Shown in pieces: positions 1 to 5,557 of a DNA stretch of 7,998 nucleotides. The DNA lies in the NCBI GenBank assembly GCA_903960645.1, contig CAJCBN010000418.1, positions 1 through 7,998 on the forward strand, in the 5' to 3' direction. Origin of the DNA: an uncultured Actinomycetes bacterium (GTDB lineage Bacteria > Actinomycetota > Thermoleophilia > Gaiellales > F1-60-MAGs149). The position numbers and the translations under genes are program-made. Each line of letters opens with the position of its first letter. The stretch's first letter is position 1. The notes under the pieces are model-generated. The model did no database searches and was not told the DNA's origin. It saw only the letters and a list, made by a program, of their open reading frames with translations.

Positions 1-299
1 ACGACCGGCGGGATGACGGTGGTAACCCCGCCGCGCGCAGCGGCGATGGTGCCCGAGCCAAGGTCGTCGGCGGGGACGCCCGTACCGCGCGGCGCGCCGA
101 TCGGCGCGAGCGCGTCGATCGCACCCGGCAGCGCCGTCAGCCCGCCCGCATCGAGTTCCTCGAACTCCTCGCCCTCCGCGGGCACATGGTCGAGCGCAGG
201 ACCGCGCTCGGCGATCACGCCATCGCGGATCAGCAGATCACCCGTCTCCCCCGTCGCGGAGTCGCCGAAGACCAGGTTGCGCAGAAGGAGCGTCGCCAT
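1..299 (-). CDS. Dihydroorotase/dihydropyrimidinase-like amidohydrolase, N-terminal part (3' end outside window), HxH motif absent
   Basis: Reading leftward from ATG at 299 gives 99 codons without a stop to the window edge. The start is MATLLLRNLVFGDSATGETG, followed by DLLIRDGVIAERG, the small beta-sandwich that opens cyclic amidohydrolases. Residues around 56-61 read LPGAID and residues from about 85 read AAARGGVTTVI, both typical of the dihydroorotase/dihydropyrimidinase/allantoinase group. In active members LPGxID is followed at once by a His-x-His pair that binds the catalytic metal; here the segment reads IDALAPIGAPRG, with no histidine. The protein may therefore be a non-catalytic homologue, as known for some dihydroorotase-like proteins, or may use other ligands. 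No clear Shine-Dalgarno precedes the ATG. The gene is divergent from the ABC importer. The family call is fairly sure; the reaction is unknown. Confidence 0.75.
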   Translation of the reverse strand, partial: MATLLLRNLVFGDSATGETGDLLIRDGVIAERGPALDHVPAEGEEFEELDAGGLTALPGAIDALAPIGAPRGTGVPADDLGSGTIAAARGGVTTVIPPV

Positions 300-306
300 G
301 CCCGGA

Positions 307-312
307 ACGGTA
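307..312 (-). promoter_or_regulatory. Possible -10 element for a leaderless transcript of the amidohydrolase-like gene
   Basis: On the minus strand the hexamer TACCGT fits the loose actinobacterial TANNNT -10 pattern and ends 7 nt before the ATG at 299. This would place the transcription start at or next to the A of the start codon. It would also explain the lack of a ribosome binding site. No convincing -35 lies 16-18 bp upstream, so this is only a candidate. Confidence 0.25.
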
Positions 313-396
313 CCGGCATTGCGCCGACGGCGACGCGCGGCACCTCGAGGTGTGCGTATTCGCACGTTTCGCCACGTGTGCGCGGGATCGCAAGGT

Positions 397-425
397 TTGA
401 CAGTCCGTCCTCCTCCGCCTATAAC
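397..425 (+). promoter_or_regulatory. Sigma-70-type promoter of the ABC importer operon
   Basis: TTGACA (397-402) is a perfect -35 hexamer. A 17-bp spacer separates it from TATAAC (420-425), which matches the -10 consensus at five of six positions. Transcription should begin near 431-433, giving a leader of roughly 85 nt before the ATG at 518. An 8-bp palindrome, CACCGGTG, lies at 433-440, directly at the predicted start point. The promoter is strikingly close to consensus, which suggests strong basal expression or control by a repressor. Confidence 0.8.
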
Positions 426-477
426 CTCTGTTCACCGGTGGGTTCCAGAACAACGGAGCCCGCCGTAGAGGAGACAG

Positions 478-498
478 TGTGATCGGAGTCCGATCACA
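478..498. promoter_or_regulatory. Perfect 9-bp inverted repeat in the importer leader: candidate operator or mRNA hairpin
   Basis: The arms are TGTGATCGG (478-486) and CCGATCACA (490-498), exact reverse complements around the 3-nt spacer AGT. The site lies about 46-66 nt after the predicted transcription start and 19 nt before the preferred ATG. It could be a downstream operator for a dimeric repressor or a leader hairpin. The TGTGA and TCACA ends resemble CRP half-sites, but they are 11 bp apart instead of 6, so an ordinary CRP site is unlikely. The regulator is unknown. Confidence 0.55.
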
Positions 499-506
499 GA
501 GACCAC

Positions 507-514
507 AGGGGGAA
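507..514 (+). promoter_or_regulatory. Ribosome binding site that decides the binding-protein start
   Basis: AGGGGGAA sits just upstream of ATG 518, with the AGGGGG core about 5-7 nt from the codon. It supports ATG 518 over the upstream in-frame GTG at 479. That GTG has GAGGAGA only 4 nt before it and starts inside the inverted repeat. Confidence 0.6.
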
Positions 515-517
515 CGG

Positions 518-1894
518 ATGAGCAGTTCGGAATCCGACGACATGCGCCGCATGAATCGTCGCCAGTTCGTCAGGAACGCAGGCATCGCCGGCGTCGGCCT
601 GACCGCAATGGGTGCGCTTGCCGCGTGTGGTGGCAGCGACTCCGGTTCGTCGTCCAGCGCGAGCAGCGACACCGCTGCCGCAGCCTCGACCGCTGACGTC
701 GCTCCTTACCAGGGCACGCTCAAGGTCGTCGGCCTCGGCGTCGACCTGATCGACCCGATCAAGGCTGCCTTCGAGAAGGCCACGCCTGGTGTCACGCTTG
801 AGTTCACCGTCAAGTCGACGCCTGAGTGCACGCAGATCGCACTCACCCAGCCCGACTCGCTCGACATCCTGTCGGGCTACTACCAGCAGATCGATCAGGT
901 CTGGCCGTCGGGCAACTTCATGGCCATTCCGACCTCGGCCATGACGCGCTACTCCGAGATTTCGCCCCTGATCACCAAGGGCGCTCTCATCGAGGGTGGC
1001 GGCAACGTTGGCCAGGGCGACGCCCCGTTCCGCAAGCTTTACGCGACGTCGGACACGGAGGTCAGCGAATCCGAGACGGACTTCATTACCTTCATCCCGG
1101 GCAACAACAACGCCGACTCGTTCGGCTACAACGTGGAAGAGCTCGGCGAGCAGGACTCGTGGGCCATCCTCGTGGATCCTCAGCTGAAGGGCAAGGTTGC
1201 CCTGATCGACGATCCGACGATCGGTCTGATGGATGCCGCGATGGCGGTTGAGGCCAATGGCGACATGACGTTTGTCGACAAGGGCAACATGACGAAGGCC
1301 GAGATCGACGAGCTCATGTCGATTCTGATCAGCCTCAAGAAGGCTGGCCAGTTCCGCGGCTTCTGGGCGACGTTCGACGAGTCCGTCAACTTCATGTCCT
1401 CCGGCGAGGTCCTCGTCGAGTCCATGTGGTCGCCGGCCGTCTCGCTCCTCCAGGCGCAGGCATTCCCGGTGCGGTACGCCGCTCCCAAGGAGGGCTATCG
1501 CGGCTGGGGTGGCGGCAACATGATCGCCAAGCACGTCGAGAAGGATCCCTCCAAGCTGGCGGCCGCTCTGGCCTACGCCAACTGGTGGAACACCGCTGAG
1601 CCGGCCGGCATCATGGCCGCTCAGGGCTACTACAACGGTGTCTTCCAGGCATCGGTGGACGGGCTCAACCTGCTCAACCCCGACAACGGTGCCGACTACG
1701 TCGGCTACTACCTCGAGGGTGCGCCGGCAACCGGCACGCTGAACGATCCGTTCGGCCAGCCCAGCATCAAGGCAGGAGACACCCGCGACGGTGGCTCCTA
1801 CGAGGAGCGCTGCGGTAACTTCAACACGTGGAACAGCTACATGACCGAGGCTGACTACGTGAACCAGAAGTGGCAGGAGTTCAAGAGCGCCTAA
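518..1894 (+). CDS. Tat-exported solute-binding lipoprotein of a spermidine/putrescine-class ABC importer
   Basis: This 458-residue protein is the extracytoplasmic receptor of the importer. Residues 13-19 (NRRQFVR) form a twin-arginine motif. A short hydrophobic stretch follows, and the lipobox LAAC places the lipidated cysteine at residue 37, so the protein should leave folded through Tat and be anchored to the outer face of the membrane. A Ser/Ala/Asp-rich linker (about 40-62) precedes the periplasmic-binding fold. The C-terminal pattern, with FNTWNSYM then Y and KWQEF, resembles PotD-type and bacterial family 1/8 solute-binding proteins. It is longer than PotD (about 350 residues). The mature domain has only two further cysteines, at about 104 and 432, a possible disulfide. 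ATG 518 is preferred for its ribosome binding site; GTG 479 would add 13 residues. First gene of the importer operon; substrate unknown. Confidence 0.88.
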   Translation: MSSSESDDMRRMNRRQFVRNAGIAGVGLTAMGALAACGGSDSGSSSSASSDTAAAASTADVAPYQGTLKVVGLGVDLIDPIKAAFEKATPGVTLEFTVKSTPECTQIALTQPDSLDILSGYYQQIDQVWPSGNFMAIPTSAMTRYSEISPLITKGALIEGGGNVGQGDAPFRKLYATSDTEVSESETDFITFIPGNNNADSFGYNVEELGEQDSWAILVDPQLKGKVALIDDPTIGLMDAAMAVEANGDMTFVDKGNMTKAEIDELMSILISLKKAGQFRGFWATFDESVNFMSSGEVLVESMWSPAVSLLQAQAFPVRYAAPKEGYRGWGGGNMIAKHVEKDPSKLAAALAYANWWNTAEPAGIMAAQGYYNGVFQASVDGLNLLNPDNGADYVGYYLEGAPATGTLNDPFGQPSIKAGDTRDGGSYEERCGNFNTWNSYMTEADYVNQKWQEFKSA

Positions 1895-1918
1895 GGCGTT
1901 CGTTCTGCCAGTGGTACC

Positions 1919-1948
1919 CGGAGGGGGCGACTTCGGTCGCCCCCTCCG
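1919..1948 (+). terminator. Very stable UUCG-capped hairpin between binding-protein and ATPase genes (partial terminator or mRNA stabiliser)
   Basis: A perfect 13-bp GC-rich stem (1919-1931 with 1936-1948) closes on the loop TTCG, an exceptionally stable tetraloop. The next bases are GCTGCTAGTCATTTG, with no T-run, so this is not a standard intrinsic terminator. Such hairpins after the first gene of importer operons are commonly linked to 3' protection of the receptor mRNA or partial read-through, giving more receptor than membrane components. That role is inferred here. Confidence 0.7.
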
Positions 1949-1986
1949 CTGCTAGTCATTTGTATTAACGAGAGGCGGGGAACAGG

Positions 1987-3060
1987 GTGAGCAACACAGG
2001 TCTCGTGCTGAAGGACGTGTACCGGATCTTTCCGGGCAACGTCACTGCAGTTTCGGATGTAAACCTCGAGATCAGCAACGGCGAGTACATCGTCTTCCTC
2101 GGCCCTTCGGGCTGCGGCAAGACGACGACGCTGCGCATGATCGGTGGCCACGACGATCCGTCGAGCGGCACGATCACCATCGACGGTGAGCTCCTCAACG
2201 GCGTCAACCCCGCGAAGCGCCCGATCACCACGGTGTTCCAGCACTACGCGCTGTTCCCGCACAAGTCGGTGCTCCAGAACGTCGAGTTCGGTCTGAAGAT
2301 GCAGGGCGTCGACAAGACAGCCCGCGAGGAGCAGGCCAAGGCGGCCATCGATCTCGTCGGCCTGAGCGCGATGATGGATCGCAAGCCGCGTGAGCTCTCC
2401 GGCGGTCAGCAGCAGCGCGTCGCCCTCGCCCGCGTCCTCGTGACGCGCCCGAAGGCGATCCTGCTCGACGAGCCGCTCGGCGGCCTCGATCGTCTCCTGC
2501 AGATGAAGATGCGCGTCGAGCTGCGCGCCCTCCAACGCGAGCTCGGCATCACGTTCATCCACGTGACGCACAATCAGGAAGAGGCCCTCTCGATGGCCGA
2601 CCGCATCGTCGTCATGGGCGACGCCATCGTCCAGCAGGTCGGTACGCCTGAGCACCTTGCCCGCCACCCGCGCAACGAGTTCGTCGCCAAGTTCATGGGC
2701 GACAACAACGTTCTCCACGGCAAGATCTCTGCCGCCTCCGGCGGCGTCGTCACCATCGACACGCCCTACGGCAAGGTCGAGGCCGACGGCACCGGTACGG
2801 TCGGCGAAGAAGGCGCCATCTCCGTGCGCGCCAGCGTCGTGAAGATCTCCACCGACGCGGTGCCGAGCATCAACGGCGTCAAGGTTCGGCTCGACTTCGC
2901 CGAGTACCTCGGCGACTCGGTCAAGCTCCACATGGATCTCGACGGCAAGCCGTTCATGGCGAAGGTGCACGAGGACCGGTACGCGGAGATCCGCGCCTAC
3001 GAGGGCAAGGACGTCACCGCCACCTGGGCACGCGAGGATGGTCATCTCCTTGAGCAGTAA
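1987..3060 (+). CDS. ABC transporter ATPase, PotA/MalK-like with C-terminal TOBE region
   Basis: This 357-residue protein is the cytoplasmic ATPase that powers the importer. All nucleotide-binding motifs are present: Walker A GPSGCGKTT (39-47), Q-loop Gln 85 in VFQHYALFPH, signature LSGGQQQR (137-144), Walker B ILLDEP (158-163) and switch His 195. The stretch from about 240 to the end matches the regulatory TOBE region of PotA, FbpC and MalK-type subunits. Two small deviations from the usual class sequence are visible: the D-loop reads GGLD where SALD is common, and the switch region reads THNQEEA where THDQEEA is usual. Neither removes a catalytic residue. GTG 1987 is chosen because GAGGCGGGGAA lies just upstream and the protein begins in the normal place. 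The last 23 bases overlap the first permease frame if that starts at 3038. Confidence 0.93.
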   Translation: MSNTGLVLKDVYRIFPGNVTAVSDVNLEISNGEYIVFLGPSGCGKTTTLRMIGGHDDPSSGTITIDGELLNGVNPAKRPITTVFQHYALFPHKSVLQNVEFGLKMQGVDKTAREEQAKAAIDLVGLSAMMDRKPRELSGGQQQRVALARVLVTRPKAILLDEPLGGLDRLLQMKMRVELRALQRELGITFIHVTHNQEEALSMADRIVVMGDAIVQQVGTPEHLARHPRNEFVAKFMGDNNVLHGKISAASGGVVTIDTPYGKVEADGTGTVGEEGAISVRASVVKISTDAVPSINGVKVRLDFAEYLGDSVKLHMDLDGKPFMAKVHEDRYAEIRAYEGKDVTATWAREDGHLLEQ

Positions 3061-4018
3061 CGGGGATCACCACGCGCTCGACGAGGCGCGGGCGGAGGTA
3101 GCGGAGGCCGAGTCGCTCGGCTCTCCCGAGGTCGCCCTCGCCGTGCACGCGACGAGCGGGCCCGCCCGTTCGCCGCTCGCTACGCTCGCCTGGATCGCAC
3201 CGGGCAGCATCTGGCTCATCCTGTTCCTGATCGCCCCGCTGCTGATGATCGTGCTCGTCTCGCTCTGGCAGCGGACCCCGGTCGGGTTCGAACCGTTCTC
3301 GTTCACGTTCGAGGCGTACACGCGGATCTTCGACACCCCCGTGTACCTGAACACCCTCCGCGACACGATCATCCGCGCGATCATCGTGACCGGACTGTGC
3401 ATCCTGATCGGCTATCCGATCGCGTTCTTCCTGGCGCGCTGCGTCAAGACCATCAAGTTCCAGATCGCGTTGTTCATCGTCGTGCTCGCCCCGTTCTGGG
3501 TCGCGTACGTCGTGCGGATCATCGCGTGGCTGCCCGTGCTCGGTCGGCAGGGAGTGATCAACTACTTCCTCGTCGACGTGATCAATGTCGTCGACGAGCC
3601 GATCTCGGCGCTGTTCTACTCGACGTTCGCGATCACGCTCGCGCTCGTGCAGCTGTACGTGCTCTTCATGGTCACGCCGATCTTCTTCCAGCTCGCAACG
3701 CTGGACAATGCGGCGATCGAGGCAGCACGTGATCTCGGAGCGAATCCGGGCAAGGTCTTCCGGGAGGTCATCTTCCCGCTGTCTCTGCCCGGTGTCCTGA
3801 TCGGCTGCATCTTCGTCTTCGTCCTCGTCATGGGCGAATTCGCGACGGTGCGGATCATCGGCGGCGGCACGATCCAGTCCGTCGGCACGCTGGTCAACGA
3901 CTACTACACCATCCCCGATCTGCCGGCTGCCGCAGCGGCGGCGACGATCCTCGTCGCGGTGATGACAGTAGGCGTGGCGATCCTGCTCCGGTTCTCCAAG
4001 ATTCGCGAGGTCGTGTGA
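3038..4018 (+). CDS. ABC transporter permease, PotB-like
   Basis: This 326-residue integral membrane protein is one half of the translocation pore. Hydrophobic segments at about 51-77, 108-134, 141-168, 188-216, 247-275 and 295-318 give six predicted membrane spans, as in PotB. The loop that docks on the ATPase carries the EAA motif at about 228-252, reading EAARDLGANPGKVFREVIFP. The first 46 residues are a charged, Glu/Ala-rich cytoplasmic extension. The start is uncertain: ATG 3038 lies inside the ATPase gene with GAGG directly against it, while an in-frame TTG at 3050 has the same GAGG about 12 nt upstream and would remove four residues. The overlap with the ATPase points to translational coupling. 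The stop overlaps the start of the next permease. Confidence 0.9.
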   Translation: MVISLSSNGDHHALDEARAEVAEAESLGSPEVALAVHATSGPARSPLATLAWIAPGSIWLILFLIAPLLMIVLVSLWQRTPVGFEPFSFTFEAYTRIFDTPVYLNTLRDTIIRAIIVTGLCILIGYPIAFFLARCVKTIKFQIALFIVVLAPFWVAYVVRIIAWLPVLGRQGVINYFLVDVINVVDEPISALFYSTFAITLALVQLYVLFMVTPIFFQLATLDNAAIEAARDLGANPGKVFREVIFPLSLPGVLIGCIFVFVLVMGEFATVRIIGGGTIQSVGTLVNDYYTIPDLPAAAAAATILVAVMTVGVAILLRFSKIREVV

Positions 4019-4977
4019 TGAGTCTGCTCTGGTACCTCATCGCGATCGTGATCCTGGCGATCCCGTTCGCGGCCATGGTGTTCCTTCCCATCAACAGGTC
4101 GAAGCCGATCCTCCTGGTTTCCTTCCTGATCTTCATCGTGTTCATGTACGGACCGATGCTGACGATGGGCGTGCTCTCGTTCCAGGGTCCGTTCGGCAGC
4201 ATGACGCTGCCGGCCAAGGATCTCGGCTCGCTGCATTGGTTCACCGAGCTCCGCTCCGACTCCAGCCTGATGGTCGGCGTCCGCGACGGCATCAGCAAGT
4301 CCCTGTGGATCTCCCTGGTGGTCGCCGCGATCACGGCGCTCCTGTCGCTCACCCTGGGCATGGCGTTCCGGCGCCAGTTCCGCGGCGGCGGCATCCTGTT
4401 CTACGCGATCCTGCTCAGCCTGATGACGCCGGGGCTCCTGCTCTCCCTCGGCCTCTCGTTCCTGCTGTACTACATCGGGTTCGACAAGGGACAGGGCATC
4501 CTCGGTTACGTGCCGATCATCGGCGTGCAGGCCGTCTGGGCGCTGCCCTTCGGCTTCCTCGTGATGATGTCGGTGTTCAACCGGTATGACGCCCGTGCGG
4601 AAGAGGCGGCACGCGACCTGGGAGCGACGAGTATCACGACGTTCCGCGAGGTCACCCTGCCGCTGATCTGGACCGGCGTCTTCGGTGCCGGCCTGTTCGG
4701 CTTCACACTCGCGCTCAATGAGTTCGAGCGCACGTTCCTGATCTCGGGGGCCATCAACACGCTCCCGCTGAAGCTCTACATCATCACCTCGTCCTCGGTG
4801 CTCCGCCCGTACGTGTACTCGCTGGGCGTCGTGACGATCCTGATCTCGTTCCTCCTGATCGCAGTCTTCCTGATCGTGTCGGCACTGACCGGCCGCAAGA
4901 AGGACCTCGCGATCGAAGAGGACGACGGTGGCAGCATGGACGCCTCTGCGCTCCAGGCCGCTCCGTCCGGCGACTGA
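4018..4977 (+). CDS. ABC transporter permease, PotC-like, with an extra N-terminal hydrophobic segment
   Basis: This 319-residue protein is the second half of the translocation pore. The EAA motif at about 195-215 reads EEAARDLGATSITTFREVTL and contacts the ATPase. Hydrophobic stretches lie at about 3-24, 30-54, 95-116, 125-153, 162-186, 217-235 and 267-291, one more than the six usual for PotC; the first is the extra one. The C-terminal tail (about 293-319) is acidic and hydrophilic. ATG 4018 is preferred: GAGG at 4007-4010 is 7 nt upstream and the ATG shares its A with the TGA stop of the previous gene. A GTG immediately before it (4015) would add one residue. Tight overlap implies translational coupling. 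This is the last gene of the importer operon. Confidence 0.9.
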   Translation: MSLLWYLIAIVILAIPFAAMVFLPINRSKPILLVSFLIFIVFMYGPMLTMGVLSFQGPFGSMTLPAKDLGSLHWFTELRSDSSLMVGVRDGISKSLWISLVVAAITALLSLTLGMAFRRQFRGGGILFYAILLSLMTPGLLLSLGLSFLLYYIGFDKGQGILGYVPIIGVQAVWALPFGFLVMMSVFNRYDARAEEAARDLGATSITTFREVTLPLIWTGVFGAGLFGFTLALNEFERTFLISGAINTLPLKLYIITSSSVLRPYVYSLGVVTILISFLLIAVFLIVSALTGRKKDLAIEEDDGGSMDASALQAAPSGD

Positions 4978-4989
4978 GTCGCGATCACG

Positions 4990-5027
4990 AGGCCCCGTCC
5001 CGGCACCAGCCGGGACGGGGCCTTTTT
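4990..5027 (+). terminator. Intrinsic terminator of the ABC importer operon
   Basis: A perfect 14-bp GC-rich stem (4991-5004 with 5009-5022) closes on the loop ACCA and is followed at once by TTTTT (5023-5027). A4990 can extend the stem by pairing with the first T. The hairpin begins 13 nt after the stop of the second permease gene, as expected for a rho-independent terminator. Confidence 0.93.
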
Positions 5028-5050
5028 CGTTGGGGGACCGCCCCATCTGC

Positions 5051-5077
5051 GTGACCCTTGATCGCGCCACCTAGACT
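5051..5077 (+). promoter_or_regulatory. Candidate promoter for a leaderless GFA-family transcript
   Basis: TAGACT (5072-5077) fits the TANNNT -10 pattern of GC-rich Gram-positive bacteria and ends 6 nt before ATG 5084, so transcription should start at the A of the start codon. A weak -35, GTGACC (5051-5056), lies 15 bp upstream. The bases before the ATG (CCCCGC) contain no Shine-Dalgarno sequence, which supports a leaderless mRNA. Confidence 0.5.
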
Positions 5078-5083
5078 CCCCGC

Positions 5084-5515
5084 ATGACCCCCACCCGCAC
5101 CGGCGGCTGCCTCTGCGGCGGCGTCCGCTACACCGCGCCTGAGCCCCTCCGTCCGATCAACACCTGCCATTGCCGCGAGTGCCGCCAGATGGCGGGCGGC
5201 CCCTCGTCGTTCACGGCGTGCGACGCCGCTGGCTTCGCGTTCGAGCAGGGCCAGGACCTTGTGCACTGGTTTGCCGGCCCCACGAGCGCCACGGGCGGCG
5301 AGCGCGGCTTTTGCTCGACCTGCGGCACATATCTGCTGTTCCGGATCTCTGAGGATCCGCTGCTCTACTTCAGCTCCACCACGCTCGATGACGAGACGGG
5401 GCTCCGCGTCGAGGCGCATATCTTCTGGGACAGCCGCGCGCCGTGGGAGCAGCCAGACGGCCTGCCGACGATCGATGGCTACGGCGACGAGGGGCTGGCG
5501 ACGATCTACGAGTAG
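5084..5515 (+). CDS. GFA/CENP-V family zinc protein
   Basis: This 143-residue protein has the full zinc-ligand set of the glutathione-dependent formaldehyde-activating (GFA)/CENP-V fold: C9 and C11 in GCLCGGVRY, C28, C30 and C33 in CHCRECRQ, and C77 and C80 in GFCSTCGT. Length and spacing are normal for the family. The founding member Gfa was described as helping formaldehyde react with glutathione, but most bacterial homologues have no proven activity, and actinobacteria generally use mycothiol instead of glutathione. The family is therefore secure while the reaction is not. The gene stands alone behind the importer terminator and converges with the minus-strand unit. It lacks a ribosome binding site and is probably translated from a leaderless transcript. 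Confidence 0.88.
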   Translation: MTPTRTGGCLCGGVRYTAPEPLRPINTCHCRECRQMAGGPSSFTACDAAGFAFEQGQDLVHWFAGPTSATGGERGFCSTCGTYLLFRISEDPLLYFSSTTLDDETGLRVEAHIFWDSRAPWEQPDGLPTIDGYGDEGLATIYE

Positions 5516-5521
5516 GTGACG

Positions 5522-5553
5522 GTGGGGACGAGGCGCAGGCGCCCCGCCCCCAC
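5522..5553. terminator. GC-rich hairpin between convergent genes, possible bidirectional terminator
   Basis: Bases 5522-5535 pair with 5540-5553 as an interrupted stem of 12 pairs with two A/C mismatches (5528 and 5531) and the loop CAGG. It fills the 42-bp gap between the stops of the GFA gene and the MmgE/PrpD gene. Neither strand has a T-run after the stem, so efficient intrinsic termination is uncertain. Confidence 0.45.
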
Positions 5554-5557
5554 TGCC

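Noticed and set aside
361..382. CGCAC ... GTGCG repeat and CACGTG in the divergent region.
   Set aside because: The arms are short and the surrounding sequence is CG-rich, so a chance match is likely; no regulator could be named.
430..451. Short GTTC/GAAC inverted repeats and CACCGGTG near the predicted transcription start.
   Set aside because: The arms are only 4 bases long and expected by chance; they were not listed as an operator.
13..468. A 151-codon plus-strand open frame covering the left edge and the divergent promoter.
   Set aside because: Its translation is Ser/Pro/Arg low-complexity, and the minus strand of 1-299 encodes a recognisable amidohydrolase N-terminus.
478..498. A CRP/FNR-type operator, suggested by TGTGA and TCACA.
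   Set aside because: The half-sites are 11 bp apart instead of the 6 bp needed for a CRP dimer, so only an unspecified palindrome is claimed.
479..517. GTG at 479 as the start of the solute-binding protein (13 extra residues).
   Set aside because: It lies inside the palindrome with only 4 nt to its GAGGAGA, whereas ATG 518 has a better-placed AGGGGGAA and a normal Tat n-region. It is not fully excluded.
1891..3045. A 384-codon open frame on the minus strand opposite the ATPase gene.
   Set aside because: It is an antisense shadow; the plus strand encodes every ABC motif. The translation is low-complexity His/Asp/Arg-rich.
3904..5070. A 388-codon open frame on the minus strand opposite the second permease gene.
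   Set aside because: It runs through the intrinsic terminator and the permease gene, and its Glu/Arg/Gln/His-rich translation is typical of a GC-rich shadow.
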